The notes below the pieces were generated by a model. That model did no database searches. It was not told where the DNA came from and was given only the letters and a program-made list of their open reading frames with translations. A DNA stretch of 64,000 nt from NCBI GenBank assembly GCA_000708525.1, contig JMRP01000004.1:105714-169713 (forward strand), given 5' to 3'. Made by a program: the position numbers and the translations under genes. The DNA is from Cyanobium sp. CACIAM 14. GTDB taxonomy: Bacteria > Cyanobacteriota > Cyanobacteriia > PCC-6307 > Cyanobiaceae. This document shows, one piece after another, positions 41,794 to 51,375 of the stretch; position 1 is the first letter of the stretch, and each line of letters begins with the position of its first letter.

Positions 41794-42657
41794 TCAGCCG
41801 AAGCGGCCGCTGACGTAGTCGAGGGTGGATTGCTGGCTGGGGGAATTGAAGATGTTCTCGGTGTTGTTGAACTCCACCAGATAGCCCACCTTGCCGGAGC
41901 CGCCTTCCACCGCCTCGGCATTGAAGAAGGCCGTCATGTCGGCGACGCGCACCGCCTGCTGCATGTTGTGGGTGACGATGATGATCGTGTAGCTGCGCTT
42001 GAGTTCGTGCATCGTCTCCTCGATCTTCAGGGTCGAGATCGGGTCGAGGGCCGAGCAGGGTTCGTCCATCAGGATCACCTCCGGTTCGGTGGCGATGGCC
42101 CTGGCGATGCAGAGGCGCTGCTGCTGGCCGCCGGAGAGGGAGAAGCCGCTTTCCTGGAGTTTGTCCTTGCATTCGTCCCACACGGCGGCCTTGCGCAGGG
42201 AGCGCTCCACCAGCTCGTCCATGTCCCCCCGATAGCCGTTGATGCGAGCCCCGAAGGCGATGTTCTCGTAGATGCTCTTGGGAAAGGGATTGGGCTTCTG
42301 GAACACCATGCCGATGCGCCTGCGCACCTCCACCGGGTCCACCCGTTTGTCATACAGATCGTGCTGATCGAAGATCACACGGCCCTTGAGGGTGCAGCCC
42401 GGGATCAGATCGTTCATGCGGTTCAGCGCCCGCAGGACGGTGGTCTTGCCGCAACCGGAGGGCCCGATGAAGGCCGTCACCCTGCCCCTCGGCAGGTCCA
42501 TGTAGACGTTCTTGACCGCTTCGAAGCTGCCGTAGGAGATGGTCACGTCCTGCAGCGACATGCAGACGTCGGTCGCCACGGTGGTGCTGGAGGTGGTCAT
42601 ATCGGGAGCGGAGGGTGGAAGGGAAGTCGGGCGGCCTGGAGGCAGAAGGCTGATCAT
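41794..42657 (-). CDS. pstB: Phosphate ABC transporter ATP-binding protein
   Basis: [71 protein letters not shown]. Confidence 0.96.
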   Translation of the reverse strand: MISLLPPGRPTSLPPSAPDMTTSSTTVATDVCMSLQDVTISYGSFEAVKNVYMDLPRGRVTAFIGPSGCGKTTVLRALNRMNDLIPGCTLKGRVIFDQHDLYDKRVDPVEVRRRIGMVFQKPNPFPKSIYENIAFGARINGYRGDMDELVERSLRKAAVWDECKDKLQESGFSLSGGQQQRLCIARAIATEPEVILMDEPCSALDPISTLKIEETMHELKRSYTIIIVTHNMQQAVRVADMTAFFNAEAVEGGSGKVGYLVEFNNTENIFNSPSQQSTLDYVSGRFG

Positions 42658-42666
42658 TCCTTGCGA

Positions 42667-43575
42667 TCAGGCTTTGGTCAGATGGCTGATCCAGCGGGCC
42701 AGCAGGTTGGCGGCCAGGATCAGGATCACCAGCACGAACGAGGCGGCCCAGGCCAGTTCGTTCTGGGCCTCGTAGGGCATGATCGCGAAGTTGTAGATCA
42801 GCACCGACATGGTGGCGATCGGGTTGAACACTCCTTCGGGCCAGAAGGGGGAGAAGAGGGCGGTGAAGATCAGCGGTGCCGTCTCCCCGGCGGCCCTGGC
42901 GATGGCGAGCACCACGCCGGTGGCGATGGGCGTCAAGGCCGCGGGCAGGGTGATCCGGGTAATGGTCACGAAGCGGGAGGCGCCTACGCCATAGGCGCCC
43001 CAGCGCAGTTCCTGGGGCACCAGCTTGAGCCCCTCGTCGGTGGTCTTGATGACGGTGGGGAGCATCAGCACCGCAAGGGCGATGCCACCGGCCATGGCGC
43101 TGTAGCTCTGATCGAAGAAGAAGCGGGTGGCCACGATCAGGCCGTAGATGAAGACGCCGCTGATGATCGAGGGCACCCCCGCCAGCACGTCATTGCCGAA
43201 GCGCACGAACTGGGCGAACCAGCCCCTGCTGGAGTACTCGGCCAGGTAGACGCCACCGCCGACGCCCACGGGAACGGAGATCGCCGTGGCGATCACGGTG
43301 ACCAGGATCGTGCCGAGGATGGCGTTGCCGATGCCGCCGCCGCTCAGACCAGGCGCCGGCGGCAGTTCGGTGAAGAGGCGGGGGCTGATCAGCCGGCCGC
43401 CCTGGATCAACACGTAGAAGAGCACCAGGAACAGGGGGAGGATCGCGATCAGGGCGAAGGTCGCGGCGATGGCGTTGCAGATCCTGTTGAACCGGTTTCG
43501 CTTCAGGCCCGGCTGGTACAGGAGGGTCCGCCGTTCCTGGAACTGACTCGAAGGGGGCGGGAGGGTGACGGTCAT
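42667..43575 (-). CDS. pstA: Phosphate ABC transporter permease PstA
   Basis: GIGNAILGTILVTVIATAISVPVGVGGGVYLAEYSSRGWFAQFVRFGNDVLAGVPSIISGVFIYGL; start MTVTLPPPSSQFQ. Confidence 0.95.
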   Translation of the reverse strand: MTVTLPPPSSQFQERRTLLYQPGLKRNRFNRICNAIAATFALIAILPLFLVLFYVLIQGGRLISPRLFTELPPAPGLSGGGIGNAILGTILVTVIATAISVPVGVGGGVYLAEYSSRGWFAQFVRFGNDVLAGVPSIISGVFIYGLIVATRFFFDQSYSAMAGGIALAVLMLPTVIKTTDEGLKLVPQELRWGAYGVGASRFVTITRITLPAALTPIATGVVLAIARAAGETAPLIFTALFSPFWPEGVFNPIATMSVLIYNFAIMPYEAQNELAWAASFVLVILILAANLLARWISHLTKA

Positions 43576-43592
43576 GACGGGACGCAGGACGT

Positions 43593-44546
43593 TCAGTAGC
43601 GCAGACTCAGCCGCCGGACGATCCACTGGGCCATCACGTTCACGATGAAGGTGAGCACCATCAGGATCAGGGCCGCATACATCAATGCCGAGACCTGGAT
43701 GCCGTCGGCTTCCCCGAACTGGTTGGCGAGCATCGAGGAGATCGTGTTGCCGGGCGCCAGCAGGGAAAAACTGAAGTTGAGCGAATTGCCGATGATCATC
43801 GTCACCGCCATGGTCTCCCCCATCGCCCGCCCAAGGGCGAGCATGACGCCGCCGGTGATGGCGGAGACCGCCGCCGGCAGGATCACGTTGAAGATGGCCC
43901 CCCAGCGGGTGGTGCCCACGCCGTAGGCCCCCTGGCGCAGTTCGACAGGCACCTGATTGAGGGCGTCCCGGGAGATGGCGGTGATGATCGGCAGCACCAT
44001 CACCACCAGGATCAGTACCGCCGGGGCGGTGCCCGGGCCCTGGGGTTCGGTGCTGAAGAAGGGCATCCATCCGAGGGTCCGATGGAGAAGCGAGAGGGCC
44101 GGGCGAATGGCGGGCTCCATCACGAAGATCGCCCAGAGGCCGAGCACCACCGAGGGAATGGCCGCCAGCAGCTCCACCATCAGTCCGATCACCTCCCGCA
44201 GCCGGCGGGGGATCAGGTCCTCCGTGATGAAGATCGCCGTGCCAAGCCCCAGGGGCACGGCGATCAGAAGAGACAGGATCGAGGTGACGAGGGTGCCGTA
44301 GATGGCGACGAAGGCCCCGTACTGGCTGTTGACCGGATTCCAGGAGGAAGACGTCAGGAACCTGAGGCCGAAGGTGGCGATGGCCTCATGGGCTCCCTGG
44401 AAGACGGTGAGGAAGATCGCCAGCAGGATGACGGCCACCGAGCCGGCCAGCACCAGGGTGAGCTGGCGGAAGCCGATGTCGGTGAGTTTCTCGGCGGGCG
44501 GTCGCCGCCGCAGGGTGAAGGCGTCGATGGTGGATGGGCTCCGCAT
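43593..44546 (-). CDS. pstC: Phosphate ABC transporter permease PstC
   Basis: YGTLVTSILSLLIAVPLGLGTAIFITEDLIPRRLREVIGLMVELLAAIPSVVLGLWAIFVM. Confidence 0.95.
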   Translation of the reverse strand: MRSPSTIDAFTLRRRPPAEKLTDIGFRQLTLVLAGSVAVILLAIFLTVFQGAHEAIATFGLRFLTSSSWNPVNSQYGAFVAIYGTLVTSILSLLIAVPLGLGTAIFITEDLIPRRLREVIGLMVELLAAIPSVVLGLWAIFVMEPAIRPALSLLHRTLGWMPFFSTEPQGPGTAPAVLILVVMVLPIITAISRDALNQVPVELRQGAYGVGTTRWGAIFNVILPAAVSAITGGVMLALGRAMGETMAVTMIIGNSLNFSFSLLAPGNTISSMLANQFGEADGIQVSALMYAALILMVLTFIVNVMAQWIVRRLSLRY

Positions 44547-44607
44547 GCGGGAAAGGGTCGATGGACGCGATCAGCCCAGTGGAATTCCCAATCATGCTCG
44601 GCCACGC

Positions 44608-44626
44608 CGTTTAAGCTCGGTTTAAC
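44608..44626 (-). promoter_or_regulatory. Putative Pho box in the pstC/dnaK intergenic region
   Basis: On - strand GTTAAACC-GAG-CTTAAACG: two 8-bp TTAA-containing units with 3-bp spacer (11-bp period), about 60 bp upstream of pstC. Confidence 0.55.
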
Positions 44627-44682
44627 GGTGGACGGGCTCCGGTAGCGTTGGGCCCCCAACAGCCTCCAGCAGAAGACCTTTC

Positions 44683-46842
44683 ATGGGGCGCATCGTCGGC
44701 ATCGATCTGGGCACCACCAATTCGGTGGTGGCCGTGCTCGAAGGCGGGCGTCCCCAGGTGATCGCCAATGCCGAGGGGGGGCGCACCACCCCCTCGGTGG
44801 TGGGGTTCAGCCGCGATCAGGAGCTGCTGGTGGGCCAGCTGGCCCGGCGTCAGCTCGTGCTCAACCCCCGCAACACCTTCGCCAACCTCAAGCGCTTCGT
44901 CGGCCGCAGCTGGGACGAACTGGACGAGGTGAGCCTGGGGGTCCCCTACAGCGTGCGGGCCAACGACCAGGGCAACGTGCGCGTGATCTGCCCAGCCACC
45001 GAAAGGGAGTACGCCCCGGAGGAGCTGGTGGCCTCCATCCTGCGCAAGCTGGTCGACGATGCCACCACCTATCTGGGGGAGCCGGTGGAGGCGGCGGTGA
45101 TCACCGTGCCGGCCTACTTCAACGACGCCCAGCGCCAGGCCACCCGTGACGCGGGCCGCCTGGCCGGCATCGCCGTGGAGCGGATCCTCAACGAGCCCAC
45201 CGCGGCGGCCCTGGCCTACGGCTTCGACCGCAGCACCGTGAAGCGGGTGCTGGTGTTCGACCTCGGCGGCGGCACCTTCGACGTGTCGGTGCTGCGCATC
45301 GCCAACGGCGTCTTCGACGTCATGGCCACCAGCGGCGACACCCAGCTCGGCGGCAACGACTGGGACCGGCGCATCGTCGACTGGGTGGCCGAAGCCTTCC
45401 TCAAGGAGCACGGCATCGACCTGCGCCGCGACCGGCAGGCCCTGCAGCGGCTCACCGAAGCCGCCGAGAAGGCCAAGGAGGAGCTGTCGGGCGTGCAGAG
45501 CACCCCCATCTCCCTGCCGTTCATCGCCACCGGCCCCGAGGGGCCGCTGCACATCGAGACCACCCTGGAGCGGGGCACCTTCGAAAGCCTCTGCCCCGAT
45601 CTGCTCGACCGGCTGCTGCGCCCCGTGCAGCGGGCCCTGAGGGACTCGGGGCTGAGCGCCGATGCCATCGACGACGTGGTGCTGGTGGGGGGCTCCACCC
45701 GGATGCCCATGGTGCAGGAGATGGTGCGCACCTTGATCCCCAGGGAGCCCTGCCAGTCGGTCAATCCCGACGAGGTGGTGGCCATCGGCGCGGCGGTGCA
45801 GGCCGGCATCCTCACCGGCGAACTGCGCGACCTGATGCTGAACGACGTCACGCCCCTCTCCCTCGGCCTGGAGACCATCGGCGGTGTGATGAAGGTGCTG
45901 ATTCCCCGCAACACCCCCATCCCGGTGCGCAAGTCCGATCTGTTCAGCACCTCAGAGGCGAACCAGTCGTCGGTGGAGATCCACGTGCTGCAGGGTGAAC
46001 GCCAGATGGCCGAAGGCAACAAGTCGCTGGGGCGTTTCCGGCTCTCCGGCATCCCGCCCGCCCCGCGCGGGGTGCCCCAGGTGCAGGTGTCCTTCGACAT
46101 CGACGCCAACGGTCTGCTGCAGGTCTCCGCCACCGACCGCACCACGGGCCGTCAGCAGAGCGTCTCCATCCAGGGAGGCTCCAACCTCAGCGAGGAGGAG
46201 ATCAATCGGCTGCTGGAGGAGGCGGAGCGCAAGTCGGTGGAGGACCGCCGCAAGCGGGCGGCCATCGACCGCCGCAACCGCGCCCAGACCCTGGTGGCCC
46301 AGGCGGAACGCCGACTGCGGGATGCCGCCCTGGAGCTGGGGCCCTACGGGGCCGAGCGCCAGCAACGGGCCGTGGAGCTGGCCCTGCGGGATGTCCAGGA
46401 GGTGCTGGCCGAGGAGGATTCCCCCGACCTCGACCTGGCCGTGAGCCAGCTCCAGGAGGCGCTCTTCGGTCTCAACCGCCGCCTGCTGGGAGAACGCCGC
46501 TCGGAGGGGGGCCCCCTCAAGGGTCTGAAGAACACCCTGGGCTCCCTCAAGGACGAGCTCTTCTCCGACGACGACTGGGACGACTGGGGTGGATCGGGCC
46601 GTGCCGATCCCTGGGCCAGCCCTCCCCGGCTGCCCCAGCGAGACCCCTATCCGCTCAATCGCTTCGCCGAGCGGGAAGCCCGCTATGACGACGACTACCC
46701 CTCGCGGCGCTCGGAGAACGGCCGCTCCTGGGATCGGCCGGAGTCCACCGGGCGGGATGCCGGCAGCTGGGAGCCTGCCGAACGGCACCGCCCGCGGCGG
46801 GGTGGCGGCATCGATCGCGATGATCCCTGGGCCGACGTCTGA
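44683..46842 (+). CDS. dnaK: Hsp70 chaperone DnaK with divergent C-terminal extension
   Basis: [50 protein letters not shown]; unusual Asp/Trp/Arg-rich tail. Confidence 0.96.
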   Translation: MGRIVGIDLGTTNSVVAVLEGGRPQVIANAEGGRTTPSVVGFSRDQELLVGQLARRQLVLNPRNTFANLKRFVGRSWDELDEVSLGVPYSVRANDQGNVRVICPATEREYAPEELVASILRKLVDDATTYLGEPVEAAVITVPAYFNDAQRQATRDAGRLAGIAVERILNEPTAAALAYGFDRSTVKRVLVFDLGGGTFDVSVLRIANGVFDVMATSGDTQLGGNDWDRRIVDWVAEAFLKEHGIDLRRDRQALQRLTEAAEKAKEELSGVQSTPISLPFIATGPEGPLHIETTLERGTFESLCPDLLDRLLRPVQRALRDSGLSADAIDDVVLVGGSTRMPMVQEMVRTLIPREPCQSVNPDEVVAIGAAVQAGILTGELRDLMLNDVTPLSLGLETIGGVMKVLIPRNTPIPVRKSDLFSTSEANQSSVEIHVLQGERQMAEGNKSLGRFRLSGIPPAPRGVPQVQVSFDIDANGLLQVSATDRTTGRQQSVSIQGGSNLSEEEINRLLEEAERKSVEDRRKRAAIDRRNRAQTLVAQAERRLRDAALELGPYGAERQQRAVELALRDVQEVLAEEDSPDLDLAVSQLQEALFGLNRRLLGERRSEGGPLKGLKNTLGSLKDELFSDDDWDDWGGSGRADPWASPPRLPQRDPYPLNRFAEREARYDDDYPSRRSENGRSWDRPESTGRDAGSWEPAERHRPRRGGGIDRDDPWADV

Positions 46843-46847
46843 GCGAC

Positions 46848-47834
46848 GTGAGCCACACCCCCGCTGCGGATTCGCCGGCGACCGCCTTTCCCGATCACTG
46901 GGCGGTGCTCGGGCTCAGGCCCGGCGCCGATGCGGCCACCATCAAGCGCGCCTTCCGCCAGCAGGCCCGCCGCTGGCATCCGGATCTCAACGGCAACGAT
47001 CCGGTGGCGGAGGCACGCTTCAAGCAGGTCAACGAGGCCTATGCCGTCCTCTCCGATCCGGCCCGGCGCCGGGCCTGGGAAGCCGGCGAGGGCCAGGACG
47101 CCGCCGGCGGCGACGTGGATCCCTTCGCCAGCGGCTTCCCCAGCTTCGAGGACTACCTGGAGCACCTCTTCGGCCACGGCCGCCGCAGCGGGCCGCCATG
47201 GGAGGAGGACAGCGTGTCGCCGGCGGATCACCGGGGCTTCGTTGACGACGCGGTCGCCCCGGACCATGCCGCCGCGGCCGGGGTGACCACCACGGCGGCG
47301 ACGCCGCCACCGGTGGTGGCGGCCGCGGACGAGGAGACCCTGGTGCCCCTGACACCCGAGCAGGCCCTCGCCGGCCAGCGGCTGGAGCTGGAGCTCCGCG
47401 ACGGCACGGTGGTGGAGGTCTGGACGCCGCCGCTGGCGGGGGATGGCTGGCGGTTGCGACTGGCGGGGGTGGCCGCCGGCGGGGCGGACCATTTCCTGCA
47501 GCTGCGGGTGCGCACGGAGGAGGGGCTGCGCATCGACGGACTGCGGGTGCATTACCAGCTCGATCTCCATCCCGCCGATGCCGCCCTCGGCTGCCACGTG
47601 GTGGTGCCCACCCTGGAGGGACCGGTCCGGCTTCGAGTGCCACCGGGGTCCTCCAGCGGCCGGCTGCTGCGGCTGCGGCACCGGGGTCAGGTGCTGGGGG
47701 AGCGGCGCGGCGACCAGCTGGTGGAGGTGCGCATCGTCGTGCCCGCCCACCCCACCGAGGCGGAGGAGGCCCTGTTCCGGCGACTGCGGGAACTCGACCT
47801 GGAGCGCTCCGCCACCGCCGTTGACGATGGATGA
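46848..47834 (+). CDS. J-domain protein (DnaJ-like, no zinc finger seen)
   Basis: N-terminal J-domain HWAVLGLRPGADAATIKRAFRQQARRWHPDLNGNDPVAEARFKQVNEAYAVLSDPARR (HPD present); C-terminal DnaJ_C-like region. Confidence 0.9.
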   Translation: MSHTPAADSPATAFPDHWAVLGLRPGADAATIKRAFRQQARRWHPDLNGNDPVAEARFKQVNEAYAVLSDPARRRAWEAGEGQDAAGGDVDPFASGFPSFEDYLEHLFGHGRRSGPPWEEDSVSPADHRGFVDDAVAPDHAAAAGVTTTAATPPPVVAAADEETLVPLTPEQALAGQRLELELRDGTVVEVWTPPLAGDGWRLRLAGVAAGGADHFLQLRVRTEEGLRIDGLRVHYQLDLHPADAALGCHVVVPTLEGPVRLRVPPGSSSGRLLRLRHRGQVLGERRGDQLVEVRIVVPAHPTEAEEALFRRLRELDLERSATAVDDG

Positions 47835-47864
47835 GACACTGGCCTGCACTCCACCCCTGACGCC

Positions 47865-48305
47865 GTGACAGCCAGCGGTCCTCCACCCAAGCCGGTGCAC
47901 GTGCTGCTGTTCGATCCAGGCAGCGAGCAGGAAGGGATCCACTCCCTCGAGCTCGGCGGGCGCACGGTGGTGCTGCTGTTCGAGGACCCGGACGACGCGG
48001 AGCGCTACGCGGGCCTGCTCGAGGCCCAGGATTTCCCGATGCCCTGTGTCGAGGCCCTGGATCGGGAGGAGCTGGAGCGCTTCTGCGCCCAGGCGGGCTA
48101 CGAGGCCCGCTTCGTGCCGGCCGGTTTCCTGCCCAGAAGCGAGGAGGACAGGCTGCTGATCGCCCCCCCCGAACGCAACATGGACTTGAGCGGCTGGAAG
48201 GAGGAGCCGGCGGCGGCCGTCCTCCCCGGCGACGACGAGCCGGCGGAAGCACTCCCCGATCCCGAGCTGGAGGCCTTTCGCCGCCGCCTGGAAGGCCTGC
48301 TTTGA
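47865..48305 (+). CDS. DUF3110 domain-containing protein
   Basis: VHVLLFDPGSEQEGIHSLELGGRTVVLLFEDPDDAERYAGLLEAQDFPMPCVEALDREELERFCAQAGYEARFVP. Confidence 0.85.
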   Translation: MTASGPPPKPVHVLLFDPGSEQEGIHSLELGGRTVVLLFEDPDDAERYAGLLEAQDFPMPCVEALDREELERFCAQAGYEARFVPAGFLPRSEEDRLLIAPPERNMDLSGWKEEPAAAVLPGDDEPAEALPDPELEAFRRRLEGLL

Positions 48306-49288
48306 GCGATCCCTCCGGCCGCCCTTCCGGATTGGACTCCGGCGACCGGGGCCACCTGCTGACCGAGCGCCCCAACCCGGCCAGCGAGGAGCTGGACCGA
48401 CTGGCGACGGCGGACCTGGTGGACCTGTTCTGCCGCAACGATCTGCTGCCTCAGCAGGCGGTGGCGGCCGCCGCGCCGGCCCTCACGGCCGCGATCGACG
48501 CCATCGCCGCGCGGCTGGCGGCCGGCGGCCGGCTCTTCTACCTGGGGGCGGGCACGTCCGGCCGGCTCGGCGTGCTGGATGCCGCCGAGTGTCCGCCCAC
48601 CTTCTGCAGCCCGCCCGAGCTGGTTCAGGGGGTTCTCGCCGGCGGGGCAGCCGCCCTGCTACGCAGCTCCGAGGGGCTCGAGGACCTGCGTGAGGCGGGC
48701 CGTGACGATCTCATCGCCAGGGGGTTCTCTGCAGCCGACGCCCTGGTGGGCATCGCTGCCGGCGGCACCACGCCCTACGTGCTGGGGGGGCTGGAGCATG
48801 CCCGGGCCATCGGCGCCCTCGCCATCGCCCTGGCCTGCGTGCCCGCCGATCAGGCGGCCATGCCCTGCGACATCGACATCCGCCTGATCACCGGCCCCGA
48901 GCTGCTCACCGGCTCCACCCGGCTGAAGGCGGGCACGGCCACCAAGATGGCCCTCAACATCCTCTCCACCGGCGTGATGGTGCGGCTCGGGAAGGTGTTC
49001 GGCAATCGGATGGTGGATGTGGCGGTCACCAACAGCAAGCTGGAGGACCGGGCGCTGCGCATCCTGCGGGACCTGGCCGGAGTCCCCCGCCAGGAGGGCA
49101 CCGACCTGCTGCGGCGGGCGCAGGGATCGGTGCGGCTGGCGCTGCTGATGGCGGCCTCCGGTCTGGAGGCGGCGGAGGCCCGGGCGGCCCAGGAGCGGCA
49201 TGGTCCCGGGCTGCGCCGCACGCTGGAGGCCCTCGGCGTCAGCCTGCCACCGGCGTCTCCCCCTGCTTCGCCGTCTCCATTGCCTTGA
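48302..49288 (+). CDS. murQ: N-acetylmuramic acid 6-phosphate etherase (TTG start)
   Basis: LTERPNPASEELDRLA, RLFYLGAGTSGRLGVLDAAECPPTF, GIAAGGTTPYVLGGLEHAR, ATKMALNILSTGVMVRLGKVFGNRMVDV. Confidence 0.95.
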   Translation: MSDPSGRPSGLDSGDRGHLLTERPNPASEELDRLATADLVDLFCRNDLLPQQAVAAAAPALTAAIDAIAARLAAGGRLFYLGAGTSGRLGVLDAAECPPTFCSPPELVQGVLAGGAAALLRSSEGLEDLREAGRDDLIARGFSAADALVGIAAGGTTPYVLGGLEHARAIGALAIALACVPADQAAMPCDIDIRLITGPELLTGSTRLKAGTATKMALNILSTGVMVRLGKVFGNRMVDVAVTNSKLEDRALRILRDLAGVPRQEGTDLLRRAQGSVRLALLMAASGLEAAEARAAQERHGPGLRRTLEALGVSLPPASPPASPSPLP

Positions 49289-50225
49289 ACGGGCCCCAGT
49301 AGGTCGCGGTGAACAGCTCGGTGCGCTCCCGGGTGGCGGGCGGCACCTGCTCCGCCGGTGTCATCAGGGCGTCCTGGAGCGCGTGATGGGCGGTGCTGCG
49401 GGGGCGCAGGGCGGCCACCCGCTCGGCGGCCAGTCGCACGATCTGCTGGGCCAGGGCGGCATTGGCGCGGAGGTTGTCGATCACCAGATCCACGGTGACC
49501 GCATCATGCATCGCGTGCCAGCAGTCGTAGTCGGTCACCATCGCCAGGGTGGCGTAGGCCATCTCCGCCTCCCGGGCCAGCCGTGCTTCGGTGTGGTTGG
49601 TCATGCCGATCACGGCGCAGCCCCAGGAGCGGTAGAGCTCCGATTCGGCCCTGGTGGAGAAGGCGGGCCCCTCCATGCAGAGATAGGTGCCGCCGCGGTG
49701 CAGCTGGCGGCCCTGGGGCATGAGGCTGTCGCTGACGTCGGCGAGAATCCGCGACAGGACCGTGCAGTAGGGATCGGCGATGCCCACGTGGGCCACCAGT
49801 CCGTCGCCGAAGAAGGTGAGGGGCCGCTGGTGGGTGCGATCGATGAACTGATCCGGCACGAGCATGTCGAGCGGCCGCACCTGCTCCTGGAGCGAGCCGA
49901 CGGCCGAGACCGACAGGATCCAGCGTACGCCGAGGGAGCGCAGCGCCCAGAGGTTCGCCCGGTAGGGAACCTCGCTGGGGGTGAAGGTGTGATGACGACC
50001 ATGGCGGGCCAGGAAGACCACCTCCAGATCGCCGATGCGACCGATCCGCAGGCTGTCGGAGGGGGTGCCGTAGGGCGTCTGGAGCGTCACTTCGCGTACC
50101 TCCTCCAGACCGTCCATGGCGTAGAGCCCGCTGCCTCCGAGCACTCCGAGGCGGGCACGGGCCAGATCGGGACCCGGCCGGGCTGGAGCCTGGGCCGAGG
50201 GGGAGGTGGGCTCGTGGATGGCCAT
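49239..50225 (-). CDS. mtnP: S-methyl-5'-thioadenosine phosphorylase
   Basis: [89 protein letters not shown]. Confidence 0.94.
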   Translation of the reverse strand: MAIHEPTSPSAQAPARPGPDLARARLGVLGGSGLYAMDGLEEVREVTLQTPYGTPSDSLRIGRIGDLEVVFLARHGRHHTFTPSEVPYRANLWALRSLGVRWILSVSAVGSLQEQVRPLDMLVPDQFIDRTHQRPLTFFGDGLVAHVGIADPYCTVLSRILADVSDSLMPQGRQLHRGGTYLCMEGPAFSTRAESELYRSWGCAVIGMTNHTEARLAREAEMAYATLAMVTDYDCWHAMHDAVTVDLVIDNLRANAALAQQIVRLAAERVAALRPRSTAHHALQDALMTPAEQVPPATRERTELFTATYWGPFKAMETAKQGETPVAG

Positions 50226-50274
50226 GGAGGAGGGCTGCCCCGCAGGAATACAGTCGAAGTTTGCCTTCCCGCCC

Positions 50275-50715
50275 GTGACCAAGGCCCTGATGGACACCGA
50301 TGCCGGCCTGATCCGCATCGATCTGTTCGACGGCGACGCCCCCGGCACCGTGGCGAACTTCGTGAAGCTCTCCAAGGACGGCTTCTATGACGGCCTGGCC
50401 TTTCACCGGGTGATCGATGGCTTCATGGCCCAGGGAGGCTGTCCCAACACCCGCGAGGGCGCCCGCGGCATGCCCGGCACCGGCGGGCCTGGGTACACCA
50501 TCCCGTGCGAGATCAACGCCCGCAAGCACGAGGCCGGAACCCTCTCGATGGCCCATGCCGGGCGCAACACCGGTGGCAGTCAGTTCTTCCTCTGCCATGC
50601 TCCCCAGCCCCACCTCGATGGCCAGCACACCGTCTTCGGCCACACCGAGGACATGGACGTGGTGCTGGCGCTGAAGAACGGCAGCCGCATCCGCAAGGTC
50701 ACCATCGAGGCCTGA
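50275..50715 (+). CDS. Peptidylprolyl isomerase, cyclophilin type (GTG start likely)
   Basis: [83 protein letters not shown]. Confidence 0.95.
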   Translation: MTKALMDTDAGLIRIDLFDGDAPGTVANFVKLSKDGFYDGLAFHRVIDGFMAQGGCPNTREGARGMPGTGGPGYTIPCEINARKHEAGTLSMAHAGRNTGGSQFFLCHAPQPHLDGQHTVFGHTEDMDVVLALKNGSRIRKVTIEA

Positions 50716-51215
50716 AGCCTGGAGAGTCCATGGCGCCCATGGACTCCGTCGCCGGCCGGGAGGCCCGAACGAACGATCGGATCGTCCGCAACGACCCCAC
50801 AGATCGATCAGTTCTCCTTAACCAGTCGGGGGATGCCGCAACCCCCTGAAGCGTTATTTACGTAATTGTTCACATTGGCTGGGTGTTCCGCTTGAGGGTT
50901 CGCCAACCCGGACTGGCTGGGCTGCGCGGTCCAGCCTGTCCGTGCGACGAAACTGAACCAATCCCGAACGTCCTCGTCGGGACTTGGATTTGGTAGCAAT
51001 CAAGACAGCGTAAGGGTATTGGACGCTCACTTCTTGGTGATCCCGGTCACGTCTGGGGGTAAGCAACGACACTCCTCCCGGCGAAGGTTTCGGGCCTGTC
51101 CGGCCTCGAGTGATGACGATCTGCGGCCATTGGATGAACATCTTTTTACTCATATTTACGCATTATGCTTGCAGAATATATGCGGTAACCGACAGTCGTG
51201 TGAAGCACGTGTAAT

Positions 51216-51250
51216 GCAGATCCGCTGCAGATCAGAAACATCTTTATACT
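51216..51250 (+). promoter_or_regulatory. Candidate promoter/regulator site: direct repeat plus -10-like element upstream of the repeat protein
   Basis: GCAGATC-CGCT-GCAGATC (51216-51233, 11-bp period), then TATACT at 51245-51250. Confidence 0.35.
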
Positions 51251-51375
51251 AAGTCGGGTAAAGGCTTAAAGCGGCTTGAGCGGATCGATGTAGGTATGGA
51301 GCACGGCCCGGCTGAGGAATCTCCGCCTCGCCCTCCTGGGATTACAGGACTTTTCGTACCTTCATCCTCAGAAAC

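Noticed and set aside
50854-51153. 99-aa - strand ORF in the intergenic region
   Set aside because: No recognisable domain, unusual composition, overlaps predicted hairpins; not supported as a gene
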